From contig JAHBMJ010004821.1 of assembly GCA_018398765.1 (NCBI GenBank), positions 25,001 to 76,436 of the forward strand: DNA of 51,436 nucleotides. The letters run 5' to 3'. Positions within the stretch are counted from its first letter, which is position 1. Each line of letters starts with the position of its first letter. A program made the position numbers and the translations under genes. This stretch comes from Chromera velia. Lineage: Eukaryota; Sar; Chromeraceae. This document shows, piece by piece, positions 1 through 10,856 of this stretch. The notes under the pieces are model-generated. The model ran no database searches. It saw only the letters and a list, made by a program, of their open reading frames with translations, and was not told the origin of the DNA.

Positions 1-289
1 GTGCGTGCACATATTTGGTTCACGGGACCATGAAAAAGAACGTATAAATTCTTGGGACAGGCACATTGACGATAGAGGCAGGCACTCGAGTCGGTGCGGC
101 TTGCGCACGAGAACTTTCCCTGTGCGACCATTTCACAATTCAATACCCAACGCTCCCGTCGTGAAGTCAAAATAGCAGGACTCGGCATAGAAAGCGACCA
201 TCTTTACCAGACTGCAATGCAATTCATATGCACGGATAACAGTTTTCTGTTTCAAAATTTAAAAAGGAGTTTTCGACCGGACTGTCTCT

Positions 290-301
290 CAACCTGTCTG
301 T

Positions 302-334
<33 letters not shown>

Positions 335-365
335 TGTCTGTCTGCCTGCCTGCCTGCCGACCTAC
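290..365. repeat. CTGC/CTGT microsatellite
   Basis: A run of CTGC and CTGT tetranucleotides. Reading frames across it encode only Cys-Leu-Pro/Ser repeats and are not genes. The rest of 1-830 shows no supportable gene. Confidence 0.8.
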
Positions 366-834
366 CTGTCTCTTTGCATGCAGGTCTATCCGCTAGGAAG
401 CATGACTGGCTGAGTGACTGAGTGACTGATTGACTGCTCTCTTGTCTGCGTGTTTCCCTGTCGTATGCCTGTATGTCTGCCTCTGCCGACTTCATGAATG
501 CCTGGGTGACTGACGAGAGGGATGACGGACTGACATTCTCGGGTGTTGCCTCGCAGAAGTGATAGTGACCCGAGGCTTGTTGGTGTTGTTGCGCGTTCAT
601 TTTCGTTGCTCTCTTTCCTCTGCGTTACTCCTGCTTCCCAGCCCCCGGCACAGCTTTTGTGGCATTGGTTGATGCTCAGCTGCTTTCAATGTCGAAGTGG
701 AGCAAAGGTGGAGCATCGTGCATTCAAATGACGATGAGAAGATCGATGGAGACGGATATGCGTTAATGATCAATTGGCTTGAAAGCAGCAGAAATGCATG
801 AACTTCAATCTTCAATGCGTAGACATGCGTAGAC

Positions 835-892
835 GGCCGCGCGGACCCCGCGCGGCACGCCGGGGCCGCGCTGCGGAGACGGCGAGTTGACA
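835..892. promoter_or_regulatory. CG-rich island upstream of the repeat protein
   Basis: A short island of GC and CGCG steps in much less GC-rich sequence, about 200 bp before the first ATG of the (+) gene at 1082. Similar islands lie between all four head-to-head gene pairs in the window. I infer a promoter element; no TATA box is evident. Confidence 0.4.
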
Positions 893-1081
893 TGATTTGA
901 CGTCTTCCAGTCGCAGCCCTCCTTCTCGATCGATCTCTCATCCTCTCTTCAAGTTATCCAACTTCTCCACATACATCTGTTTACATACACCTTCCGAATC
1001 TCAGGCTAGCTAGTCCTTACTCATGCGATCCGACTGCATTTTGTTGATGGGATCCTCATAGACCTAGCAGGAGTGCGCGCG

Positions 1082-3265
1082 ATGTACCCTGATCCATTCC
1101 CACAACCGCCACCAAGACTTCCCCCTTACACGCCAAGTTACCCCCTTGGACCAACAGCGGAACCGCACCAGCAAGATGGGCTTCACTACAATCCCTACAG
1201 GGGAATGGATGGGACCTCCCCTCCCTATCCTGGGTTTCCCTCACCCCACTCAGGACAGATGGAGCCCTTGTCGCGCCGCCTGGTGCCCTGGGCAGATGTG
1301 AGCACAGTCGCCGAGCCACTCCAATACACCCCGCCTCCCCCTCCCGGACCCCCTCCCTCCCGCGTAAGAAGTGACTTCCCCGCTGCAAGGAGCCCACCGC
1401 CAGACGCAGCAAGCGAGAGGCCGTCACGGAGCAACTTGGTCCCGTGGACAGAAGTTAGCCCAGACGCCGAGCCTCTCCAGATTGGGGGAAGGGCAGGACC
1501 TCCGCCACCCCCTCCCGGCCTTCCCCCCCCGCACTTGAGAAGGGACCAACCGCAACTGTGCCCTGCGGTCTCCTGGAGGGACATCGACTCAGAATCCCAG
1601 CAGCGAGAGAGCCACATCTCTGCCCCCCTCCTGTCGATTAGCTCGGACGCCCAGCCGGTCAATGGAAGAGAAAGCCACATCTCTGCCCCCCTCCTGTCGA
1701 TTAGCTCGGACGCCCAGGCGGTCAATGGAAGAGAAAGCCACATCTCTGCCCCCCTCCTGTCGATTAGCTCGGACGCCCAGCCGGTCAATGGAAGAGAAAG
1801 CCACATCTCTGCCCCCCTCCTGTCGATTAGCTCGGACGCCCAGCCGGTCAATGGAAGAGAAAGCCACATCTCTGCCCCCCTCCTGTCGATTAGCTCGGAC
1901 GCCCAGCCGGTCAATGGAAGAGAAAGCCACATCTCTGCCCCCCTCCTGTCGATTAGCTCGGACGCCCAGCCGGTCAATGGAAGAGAAAGCCACATCTCTG
2001 CCCCCCTCCTGTCGATTAGCTCGGACGCCCAGCCGGTCAATGGAAGAGAAAGCCACATCTCTGCCCCCCTCCTGTCGATTAGCTCGGACGCCCAGCCGGT
2101 CAACGGCAGAGATGGCCATGTCCCTTACCCCTTTCTTCCGATTCCATCCAGAAGAAGTCTTAGCTCGGACGCTCAGCCCGTCGGTGAAAGGGAGAGCTAC
2201 ACCCCTCGTGCCCTTGTACCGACTGTACCGATGGAAGCCTTTAGCTCGGATGCCCCATGCGTCCCAAGCAGACAAGAGGAAAAGCCCCCACCCCCTTCGA
2301 TTCCGCCCAAGGGTTTTCACTTGTCTGCCCATTTGTCGGGGGTGCCGTCTTGGTTTGAGGAGGACGAGGTGTCACTTGGGGATTCGAATTTGTCCCCCTC
2401 CTCTTCTTTAGCTCGGACGGCAGTCTTCCTCTCAGGTGAGGAGGACGCGATGACCTCGTACTCTGGGATGTATGCAGAGGGGGATGCGGAGTTGGACGAT
2501 GACTTGCTTGAGGCCTCCTTTGCGGAATTGTTCAACACATTTTTGTTTCCTTGTTTTGGCTGTGGTCAGGAGAAGGATTGCGGATCTGAATTCTCGATTG
2601 CGCAGATGTACAAACAGAAACCAAGGTGCCACGCCTGTGTCAAAACCAAACGTCCGTCAAAGCAGCCTGTAAAGATCCCTCCTTCCTTTAAAAGATGTTC
2701 GAGGCATAAGGGTTGGGTGCCCGTTGAGAGAGGCTTTCAGGTGAATAAAGGGACCTCGGTGTGTGATCAGTGTATACAAAAACGGGAGTATTCCGGCCAG
2801 GAGATGGTGAATGCAAAGAAGAGAAGGCCCGAAAAGGGGGCGTGTAGAGTGCGAGATGTGAGCGAAGTGTATGGGATGCCGTATACAATTCCCTTAGAGA
2901 CGTTCCAGCAGGCAGGTGTTGCAAAGACGTTGAAAGACTTCGTGACGGAGAAGGATGTAGAGGCCGCTGATTGGCTGTACACTGTCGGGGGTCAGGGAAA
3001 CCCCGTGGAAGGTATTGGGTTCACTCTTCGTCCGAAGGGTATGGGGGGTGTGGGGGGGGAGGAGCCGAAACAGAATGGAGACGGGGTGGAGGGTGAGGAC
3101 GACGGTCACCGTTTCATTTTTGGTTCATACATAAAGAGTTCGGAGGTTTTGAAGAAAAGAGCATACCCACACCGTCGGGCATTTATTTGGATGAACAGAG
3201 TACCAAAAAAGTATAAAGTTGCCGCAAAAGCTGACGCAAAGAAAGCAGACATCCCACCCAAGTAG
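1082..3265 (+). CDS. Proline-rich repeat protein with C-terminal Cys motifs, function unknown
   Basis: Single-exon frame of 727 codons from the first ATG (1082) to TAG. The frame opens three codons earlier at a GTG, which is not a likely start. Residues 1-170 are Pro-rich, with a repeated LVPW..VS..AEPLQ motif and PPPPPG runs. A block of eight 21-residue repeats (core HISAPLLSISSDAQPVNG) follows, then degenerate SSDA copies. The C-terminal third has paired cysteines: CFGCG, then CHAC, then CDQC with a further Cys before it, which suggests a zinc-stabilised fold. The tail is basic. I do not recognise the family. The repeats are nearly identical at DNA level, so the array is young or homogenised. 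A conserved C-terminal domain behind a low-complexity N-terminus would suit a scaffold or nucleic-acid-binding protein, but that is a guess. Confidence 0.75.
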   Translation: MYPDPFPQPPPRLPPYTPSYPLGPTAEPHQQDGLHYNPYRGMDGTSPPYPGFPSPHSGQMEPLSRRLVPWADVSTVAEPLQYTPPPPPGPPPSRVRSDFPAARSPPPDAASERPSRSNLVPWTEVSPDAEPLQIGGRAGPPPPPPGLPPPHLRRDQPQLCPAVSWRDIDSESQQRESHISAPLLSISSDAQPVNGRESHISAPLLSISSDAQAVNGRESHISAPLLSISSDAQPVNGRESHISAPLLSISSDAQPVNGRESHISAPLLSISSDAQPVNGRESHISAPLLSISSDAQPVNGRESHISAPLLSISSDAQPVNGRESHISAPLLSISSDAQPVNGRDGHVPYPFLPIPSRRSLSSDAQPVGERESYTPRALVPTVPMEAFSSDAPCVPSRQEEKPPPPSIPPKGFHLSAHLSGVPSWFEEDEVSLGDSNLSPSSSLARTAVFLSGEEDAMTSYSGMYAEGDAELDDDLLEASFAELFNTFLFPCFGCGQEKDCGSEFSIAQMYKQKPRCHACVKTKRPSKQPVKIPPSFKRCSRHKGWVPVERGFQVNKGTSVCDQCIQKREYSGQEMVNAKKRRPEKGACRVRDVSEVYGMPYTIPLETFQQAGVAKTLKDFVTEKDVEAADWLYTVGGQGNPVEGIGFTLRPKGMGGVGGEEPKQNGDGVEGEDDGHRFIFGSYIKSSEVLKKRAYPHRRAFIWMNRVPKKYKVAAKADAKKADIPPK
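1606..2109 (+). repeat. Eight tandem 63-nt coding repeats
   Basis: Eight head-to-tail copies of a 63-nt unit with almost no differences; copy 2 changes one Pro codon to Ala. Because 63 is divisible by three, an open frame stays open through every copy, including other frames and the antisense strand. Confidence 0.95.
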
Positions 3266-3776
3266 TTTACCAAGTGGAAGCAGTGGCATCATCTGGCATG
3301 TAAAGCCGCGCGTGTGAATTTCACTGTGAAAGAATCTGAACGACAGGGAAATCGGCGTAGTGAAGCTTCGAACTAGGCTTCGAAGTTAAAAAAAAAAGAA
3401 ATTGAAGAATGAGACCATCATCTGAACATGTATAACCCACCCCGTCCTCTTGTCCGATCCATTAACTTGAACATAATTTTGTTGGGATTCTTACTATACT
3501 TTAGGAAGCCTAGCTAAGTAGATAACAATAGTGATAGTGATTTCATGTAGAAAGAATAAAATTAATGAAAAAGATTATAGTTTAGTTTATGATACTGTCG
3601 ATGAACTGTTAAATGACTAGTTCAATAAATTAGATTAATAGCATATAATATAAATGTTTCGGTTTTTCCAAAATAATAATTTGAATTAAGTTTTTCATAA
3701 TTTGAATCATAAATTAATGACAACTTTAATATTATGGATCGAAATATTTTTTAGCCTAGTTTTTAGCTAGCTTTTT
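3266..3776. other. AT-rich intergenic, no gene seen
   Basis: This stretch lies downstream of the repeat protein and is AT-rich with short A/T runs. I see no coding signal. It probably holds the 3' UTR and ends at the hAT target duplication. Confidence 0.6.
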
Positions 3777-4142
3777 AGCCTAAATAGTGACCATGTTTGA
3801 TTTGATTATATTTGATTTGATTTGATTTGATTTGAGCTTCAACCTCAAATATTTGATATTTGAGGTAAGATTTGAGGTTAACCTCTTAGGGTTCCTTACT
3901 GAGTCACTGACTTACTGTCACTCTGATCATTTTTCTCATGACAATAGTTATCAGAACATTTCTGATGTGTGTTTCAAAAATTTAAAAAATTATACATGAA
4001 ATTATAACTTATCAGTTCCGTAAAAAAAATATGCCTGTATGGCAATGTATATTATCAGAACCATGCACACGTTTGCTATTGCTGTTAGTGTTGGAACCGT
4101 CCTATTTCTGGGCAGCTAAGCATCCAGAGTTGGTAAGTTCGG

Positions 4143-4869
4143 CTACCCTCTATGCCACGCCAGGGCCGACAACAAGCCCCTTGTGTTGGAGGTGAATATA
4201 AAGAAGTCGGTAGCCTTCCTCACCTGGAGTGATGACTTTTTCAGGAGGGGGAAGTTTCCCCCCAGCCTTCTCAGAACTTCCTCAAGCGAAATCCCGAGCA
4301 GATTCAGGACCTTTCGAACCATCTCTCCGATCTGCTTAGCCCCGTAGTAGATTGTCGTCTCGGGATCTAAAAAGGAGGCTGAATCCATCTCAAAGTTCTC
4401 TGTCAGCCAATGGATTGTGATCGCCAGGAACCCTAACTTTCCTGAATGTGACCAGATGTCGAGGGTGATCGACACTCGTCGGGTCGCTGCTTTTCTCAAC
4501 CTGTCTTTGATTGACAGAATAATCTCGTTCTTCAGTGTTAGGAACAGAAGTCTCTGCACCTTCCCCACAGACGGGAGATCGTAGCGGGGGTCCAGTGCCT
4601 TGACCAGCTTTCGCAATGTGCTGATTGATGAGGTGGGTTTGAAAAGAACTGGTTGCCGCTGCTGCATACTCACAGCTACAAATAGTTTCTCCTTCCCCCT
4701 CGGCTCCTTGTATTTTCACCTGACACTGAATCACATTTGCCCCCTTTTGCACGGACCATATTTTTTTTGCGTACCCGGCTCTAAAAACAAATGCCTCCTT
4801 CTTCCCGTTTGACCCTGTCGGATTGTGTGACATGTCTTTACGGGGTGTAAAATGTTTGCAGACGCTCAA
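4143..4869 (-). pseudogene. hAT transposase remnant (BED-like finger plus N-terminal hAT region), frameshifted
   Basis: Two overlapping frames make up one protein. The first (from 4869) carries a BED-like element with cysteines followed by SSFQTHLINQHI. The second (from about 4673 to 4143) carries PRYDLPS, a basic amphipathic segment and SITLDIWSHSG..GFLAITIHWL, the typical hAT stretch around the first catalytic Asp. The frame changes near 4,600. The central insertion domain and the C-terminal hATC dimerisation region are missing, so this is about one third of a normal transposase. It lies inside, and oriented with, the element defined by the TIRs. Confidence 0.8.
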
Positions 4870-5185
4870 AAAGGGGGCCGTAAAAGATGTTCCAGCACCA
4901 GAAAAGTCAACACAGCTGTTTGGGAAAACGTTCAGCTGATCGGTTTACCTCTGCATGAAGTAAAAGGGGGTGAAACGTCAATTTCAGTGCAGCTCAAAAC
5001 GTTTTTTTTTTGAGAGCAAACCATCAAGATTTAGGTTTTTTCATTTGAATCAGCATGCGTGACGGATCGGTACTTGCAAAAGTTTTTTCGGGATCTTCAT
5101 ATTTGAGGTTGAAAGTCATATTGATCAAATATTTGATCGTATTTGATAGGTCTTTAAACATTAAGTCCTCCTTGACTAGATATTT

Positions 5186-6812
5186 GATTTGAGCTTACCC
5201 TATCAAATTGAGACAAATGGGACAAAAAAATGGTTAAAAATTAACCATTTAGGTCTCAATTTTAATTTTTGGTACACCTCAGTTTCACAAAAAATATTTA
5301 TCATACAAATCTCAAAACTAGTGCGCCTAACTTAATTTTAATAATTTAATGTTATCACTAACTTTGAAGCTCTTAGAGAAAAGATTTTTCATACTTTTTA
5401 CCATTTACCATTTTTGGTAATCGAAAAAAAAAGAATTGGTACATATTTTTTTTTAGTTAAAAAGTATGATTTTTCATATCATTTAGTACCATTTCGTACC
5501 ATTTAGGTCTCAATTTTGTTGTGTCTAAACTAGAAGAGTTTGAAGCATTCTAGAAGTGCCAAGCGCTTCCGGGCACTTTGAATTAGTAGAAGCCTCTTTA
5601 AAGAGAAGAAAGACTTAATAAAAAAACGAGTGCAGAAGCCGAAACAAACAAAGAGAAGGGCAGGAAAGAGGAGCTTCACAAAAGAACGGGTGCATTGCAA
5701 CCAAGATGTAAGAAGGCATCAGATTTTGTACAGAAGGATGCATGCAAAGAAACGTTAACTTCATTCCCCCTGCTCTTATTCCCCTTTCTCCCCTTCCTTC
5801 CTCTTGCTCATCTTCCTGGGGTGTGCTGATCACTGCCACGTGATGCCGCGCATCGTTGATTTTCTATTTGAAGAGAAGTCATCAATCTTTTCCACTCTTC
5901 CCGCTGAGAAACTCTTTCCTCTATTCAGTTATGTACTTCATTCAACCATCTCTCAGATGGCTTTGAGTCCTTTGACATAAGGAGAGAGGGTGAATCTTCA
6001 TGTGCTCACTCTGCTCTGGCAGCGCTTCTTTGTTCGTATATACTAGCACGCAGTTCCCAAAACGCACTTCTACGGTCACTTTGCTTACTGGGTACAATTG
6101 TGGGGCAGCCTAAACACTGCGAAGTTTTATGGATTTGAATCTCACTACAGGAAGGTCAATCTCCGTTTCTCTCTTTAGGGGGGGAGAAGGAATTATGCCC
6201 ATTGAATTTTGGAAAACTTAGTTGTCGGTTGGTTGTACAATCGCAAAAAGGCCGCAGAAGAATACTTCAAAGGTACAACATGACACTGTTGATTGATTAA
6301 TTGATAACGTCATACAATACGTATAAATCAAAGTATATTTATTTCAATTATTACTTATATATATACTTATAATTTCTCAAAAAATACGTTTAATATATTG
6401 TTTTTTTCTAGTGACACATATCTTTTTTTACTATTTCTATATTTGTCCACTCACTAGAAGCCTAAAAAACAAGTAAACCCATAAAAAAAAAATGATTACT
6501 AATTCATACACAAAAAAAAATAGATTTACCATTTTTTTTGTATAGGAAAAAATTATGTACCAATTCTTTTTTTTTTGATTACCAAAAATGATAAATGGTA
6601 AAAAGTATGAAAAATCTTTTCTCTAAGAGCTTCAAAGTTAGTGATAATATTAAACTATTAAAGTTGAGTTAGGCGCACTAGTTTTGAGACTTGTATGATA
6701 AACATTTTTTATGAAACTGAGGTGTACCAAAAATTAAAATTGAGACCTAAATAGTTAATTTTTAAGCATTTTTTTGTCCCATTTGTCTCAATTTGATAGA
6801 GTAAGCCCTACC
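5186..6812. repeat. Long inverted repeat (arms about 5186-5478 and 6537-6812)
   Basis: The left arm from atttgatttgagcttaccct through the ccatttttggtaatcg region reappears as the reverse complement in the right arm, with about 90% identity by eye. The loop is roughly 1.05 kb. The outer edge of the right arm is continuous with the hAT right terminus. The left arm is therefore a second, inverted copy of the hAT subterminal region, from a nested element or an inverted duplication. A transcript across it would fold into a hairpin with a stem of more than 250 bp. Confidence 0.85.
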
Positions 6813-6888
6813 TCAAATCAAATCAAATCAAATCATATCAAATCAAATCAAACATGGTCACTAAGCGTAAATAGTGATAGATAGTGAT

Positions 6889-6922
6889 AGTGATAGTGAT
6901 AGTGATAGTGATAGTGATTAGT
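6889..6922. repeat. GTGATA hexamer array
   Basis: About five tandem GTGATA units, (CACTAT)n when read from the minus-strand LINE. They form the simple-repeat 3' tail of that LINE and lie about 20 bp from the hAT target duplication. Confidence 0.75.
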
Positions 6923-7650
6923 GGTGCCCTAGAGCACTGTCGCCGTTTTATCTTATAAACGGCAGGGGGGTGTACCTCATCGCTGAGGCTCAGACCACAC
7001 CCCGTGGCCCACCTGGTTTCCCAGGCTGCTAACAAAGAACAATCTGTCTGCGCTTTGCATGCTTTGGTCTATGGGCTGCTCAGAAGGGACTGCTCCAAAA
7101 ATCGATCCAATAACATAGAACGAAAGGACACTTTGGCTTTGTGCACGCTCTCTCTCCATTCTTGTCTCAGCGATTTCTCCTTCTCCCTCCCTCAGCTGTC
7201 TTTCTGCTTTTATTACTTCTAAGATGGTTTTGTATTCTTCTTTTCTTCTTTCCGTTCCTCCCTTTATTTTTATAATCACTCCGTGTCTCTGTGCCAGCAC
7301 TGTTTCATCTAACGAGCTTCCAGCTGCATACCTTTCTGGGCTTTCCTTGAACACTCTTCTTCTGAACGCCGCCCTCCCCAGAAACTTATCCACCGCACTA
7401 TGCCCTTCGTTTATCAAGAATTTAAACAGAGCCTCAGTATGCAGTCTTCCTCTTTGTTCTTCTCTTTTCTCTCTGCAAACTTCTTTTGCTCTCTTTTCTC
7501 TTCCCTCGTTTCAGTCTGCTTCTAATGTTCTATACATGTTCGCTCTTTCTCTATCATAAATCGGACACTCAGTCAGCATATGGATCTCGTCCTCCAATAC
7601 CTTTGTTTCCATCCATCCTTTACAAAAAGGGCAGAGTCTCTCATATTATA
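6905..7650 (-). mobile_element. 5'-truncated LINE (non-LTR retrotransposon) fragment
   Basis: Read on the minus strand, 7650-7420 gives a C-terminal Cys/His motif: CPFCKGW, then EDEIHMLTEC and YDRER. It is followed by FRRRVFKESPERY and a charged helical segment. This is the usual end of a LINE ORF2, after the reverse transcriptase, which is absent here. The same modules occur in order in the (+) remnant at 34.8-35.4 kb. The 3' end has a potential hairpin (GTGCTCTAGGGCAC) and then (CACTAT)n. Confidence 0.7.
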
Positions 7651-7654
7651 TAGA

Positions 7655-8200
7655 CTCATATGCAGGGAAGCCCTGGTGTGGAACTTGAAACAATCAAATA
7701 GCAATTAATCATTGACAATCAATGAATCATCAATCCTGGGGAACGTCTCATCGTGCTCTAGGTCGTGCTTGCTCTGGCAACAGATTTATATAGCACATAA
7801 TAGCGGGAAGGCCCTATGGCAGAATCAATCAATCAATCAATTAATCAATCACTAGCAATCACTGACAGTCAATCAATCAATACTCGGTTCATAAACGGAA
7901 AGCTGATTGACCAAGCTTGCCAAATAAGCGACTAGATATCAATCAATCAATCATGGATGCATAAACTTTGAAAATTTGGTTTATATACATAAGTTTATAC
8001 AATAATATAATCAGGAATCTTTCTCATCCAGGAGTCATCCCTATAGCCTCATTTTCTTATACTTATTGAATCAAATTCCACTTCTAGCTGTAAAAGCTAG
8101 TGTAAAACATTCATGAACCTGTTTAGAAAAATAAAAAAATAATGCGGGAAGGCCCTAGGGCGGAACAGATCAATCAATCAATCAATCAATCAATACAAAA
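7655..8200 (+). repeat. Three LINE-type 3' tails: GGGAAGGCCCT box plus (AATC)n
   Basis: At about 7660, 7800 and 8143 the same box appears: gcgggaaggccctagggcggaac or a close variant, followed within a few bases by (AATC)n. The same box and tail end the (+) LINE remnant near 35,560. These look like very short 5'-truncated insertions of one LINE, or of a SINE sharing its tail. The rest of 7655-8303 is AT-rich and shows no gene. Confidence 0.75.
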
Positions 8201-8303
8201 TTTATATTATTATTATTTTTTTAAATGAGTTTTTGCTAGGCTTTTAAAATTTCATTTAATTTCATTGCATTCCGGCAGGGTCATGATTAGTGTTGTGAGC
8301 GAA

Positions 8304-10246
8304 TCACCACCCGTTGTTTGCTTTCTCGAGCACGTAGTCGACTACGCTCTCCATCTGGGAATCACTCAGCTTTTCTCCATATGTACACTGCAACCACAAA
8401 TCAAATAAGCAAAAAAGATACAGATCAGCACGGAGCGTAGCAGTATGCACATCAACCAAAAAGGAATACTCAACGCACAATCCAACCGACAAAAGCTGGC
8501 CAAAGCTGACTGGTGGATATGCAGATCTCATGTACTCATCGCATAGAAGAAAAAAGATTCGGTTCATGTTTCCACTGAATTCCAACGATCGAAGATTTCA
8601 TAGGATGGAAAACAAACAACATCACAGATGAAAGATGAAGTTACTCTGAGGACGTGATCCCTTCGCCTGTTTCTGTGATTCTGCTTCCAGAGGCTGAGAG
8701 GAAGACAGGCAGGCAGAAAGACAGACAAATAAACAGACAGACTGTCACAGACACACAGACCATATGTTTCTTCTTCTCCCTTCTTTTCTTCATGTACACA
8801 ACAGACAGACAGATAGAAAGACAGACAGAAAAAGTGCATCTTCTTTCTTTTTCTCCCCTTCGTGCTCATGATTCATTGTCAAATCGGACAGACCAGACAG
8901 AAAGACTGACACCCACACCCACCCACCCACTTACCCCCCCACACAGAGAGAGAGGGGGGGAGAGAGAGAGACAGACAGAGAGGAAAGTCTGCAGACACTA
9001 AAAACAAAAACGTGATTACTTCCGTCCTCTTTCTTCGTTTTTGCTTCTGTTGTTTCCTTTCCGTTCCTTCCCCTTTCTGTGTCTTTCTTTTTGTCCGAAC
9101 AGCGGAAGGGCACCATGCGGAGCTTGGACAGACAGAGAAGCCCCCCTCCCTCAAGACGTTGCTACCCTGGTTCTCCCCTTTCGCCCAGCACATGCAGGGT
9201 TGCCCTTTGAATTGCGCTTCCACTACTTCCCTCTCCCGTTTTTTTTTCTTTTTCCTGTTTTCCCTTTTGTCCCCGAGACATTTGATTTCAGTCTGCAACT
9301 CTCTTCTTGTCGGGCAGTTTCATTACCAGTCAGGGATCCCCCCTCCCCATGGTCTTTTCTTTTTCTTCTTCTCTGTTTGACAGACAGGCTGAGAGACAGA
9401 CACAGAAGACAAGAACAATTTCAATGTTGCCCACCTGTGAAGACTCCTTGCCTGACTGTCTCTGTGACTGTCTGTCTGTCTGTCTGCTTGTCTGTCTATC
9501 TATCTGTCTGTCTGTCTGTCTGCCTGCCTGTCTGTCTGTCCATCTATCTGTCTGCCTGTCTGCCTGTCTGTCTATCTATCTGTCTGTCTGTCTGTCTGCC
9601 TGTCTGTCTATCTATCTGTCTGTCTGCCTGTCTATCTATCTATCTGTCTGTCTGTCTGTCTGCCTGTCTTGTCTATCTATCTGTCTATCTGTCTGTCTGT
9701 CTGCCCAAAGGGGAACCAAAAAGGAGACCAACTGAGCCTAGCTCACAAGAACAAGAAGTTCCAAATTTCCACCTCGACCAACAGGGCAGGCACTCACCCA
9801 CCATTCGTTGAGGCTTGCAGTCCCGACCGTACCCAGGCATCACTCCCTTGCCTGCACTTGATCACGTAAGTGAATGCGTCCATCCATCCATGAATTATTC
9901 ATTCACATGGCTGATCACACAACACGCATCATCAAATGATCTCCTGTACTCAGCTCAGCACGACAACCCGGTGGGCGCATGATGTATTCGCATCTGAGTG
10001 CTACATTTCGTTTTCGTGCACCGAAATTATGCCAGGTCAGGCAGGGAAAGGGCGGGCGACATAAGCGGATCTTGAGCACAACCTGTAGCATGCAGCAGAG
10101 AATTAAATTCAGAGAATTGTTCGTTCTGAGAGAAGGACCACATGTGAACAGACAGTCCGTTGCAAATTATAACTTCACACGATCGACATTTTCAGCACGG
10201 CATCGTGCATACCATCTCAAATTTGGGATCAGAGGATTCAAAGCGG

Positions 10247-10292
<46 letters not shown>

Positions 10293-10819
10293 AGGGAGGG
10301 AGGGAGGGAGCGAGAGGGGAAAGGAGAGGGGAAGGGAGAGGGAGAGGGAGAAAAACAGACAGACAATATGTTTCTTCCTCAGACACACAGACTATATGGT
10401 TTCTTTTTTCCCTTTCAGACAGACTATATGGTTTCTTTCCCTCCTTTTCAAAGATAACAGACAAAGGAACATCTCGACAACTCAGACAAAGTGGGCAGCG
10501 GGCCCGAAAGGTGAGAGTAAAGCGCCCCTTGCCTCTCAACCTCCCGGCAGGACTTCACGTGTTCACTTGTTCGTCACACGCTACTGTCTGCTGCTTCCAC
10601 TCAAGACAACAGAGAGAGAGAGAGAGAGAGAGAGAGAAGAAAAAACAACAAAGAAAAAAAGAAAGAAAAACTGCACGTGGGAACGGGCACGGTCATGGTC
10701 TTCAGACAGGGGTGAGGGGGTGGGGGGGCGCCACTGCGGAGGGGGATTCTTCTGATGAGGTGTCTTCGCTTCTTGCGGGAGGACTCTTTCGGCGGCAACT
10801 CTCAAAGTCCCATACGGGC

Positions 10820-10856
<37 letters not shown>

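Larger units (their letters stand above)
3785..6863 (-). mobile_element. hAT-family DNA transposon, inactive, with TIRs and 8-bp TSD
   Basis: The left end begins TAGTGACCATGTTTGATTTG and the right end is its inverse, continuing into (ATTTG)n/(CAAAT)n on both sides. TAGTG fits the hAT terminal consensus YARNG. The flanks are agcctaaa (3777-3784) and agcgtaaa (6864-6871), an 8-bp target duplication with one mismatch; 8 bp is the hAT length. Inside are a frameshifted, C-terminally truncated transposase on the minus strand (4143-4869) and a long inverted repeat. With no DDE or dimerisation region visible, the copy cannot be autonomous. The family call rests on four independent marks: TIR, TSD length, BED-like finger and hAT motif. 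Confidence 0.85.

Noticed and set aside
1606-2109. CRISPR-like direct repeat array
   Set aside because: The units are contiguous with no unique spacers, lie inside a coding frame, and the genome is eukaryotic.
1225-2332. Long minus-strand frames (about 250-290 codons) and a second plus frame across the 63-nt repeats
   Set aside because: They repeat the same unit in another frame and have no domain of their own; they are by-products of a repeat length divisible by three.
9041-9811. 256-codon plus frame rich in Cys-Leu-Ser
   Set aside because: It is translation of the CTGT microsatellite inside cytochrome intron 3, antisense to the gene.
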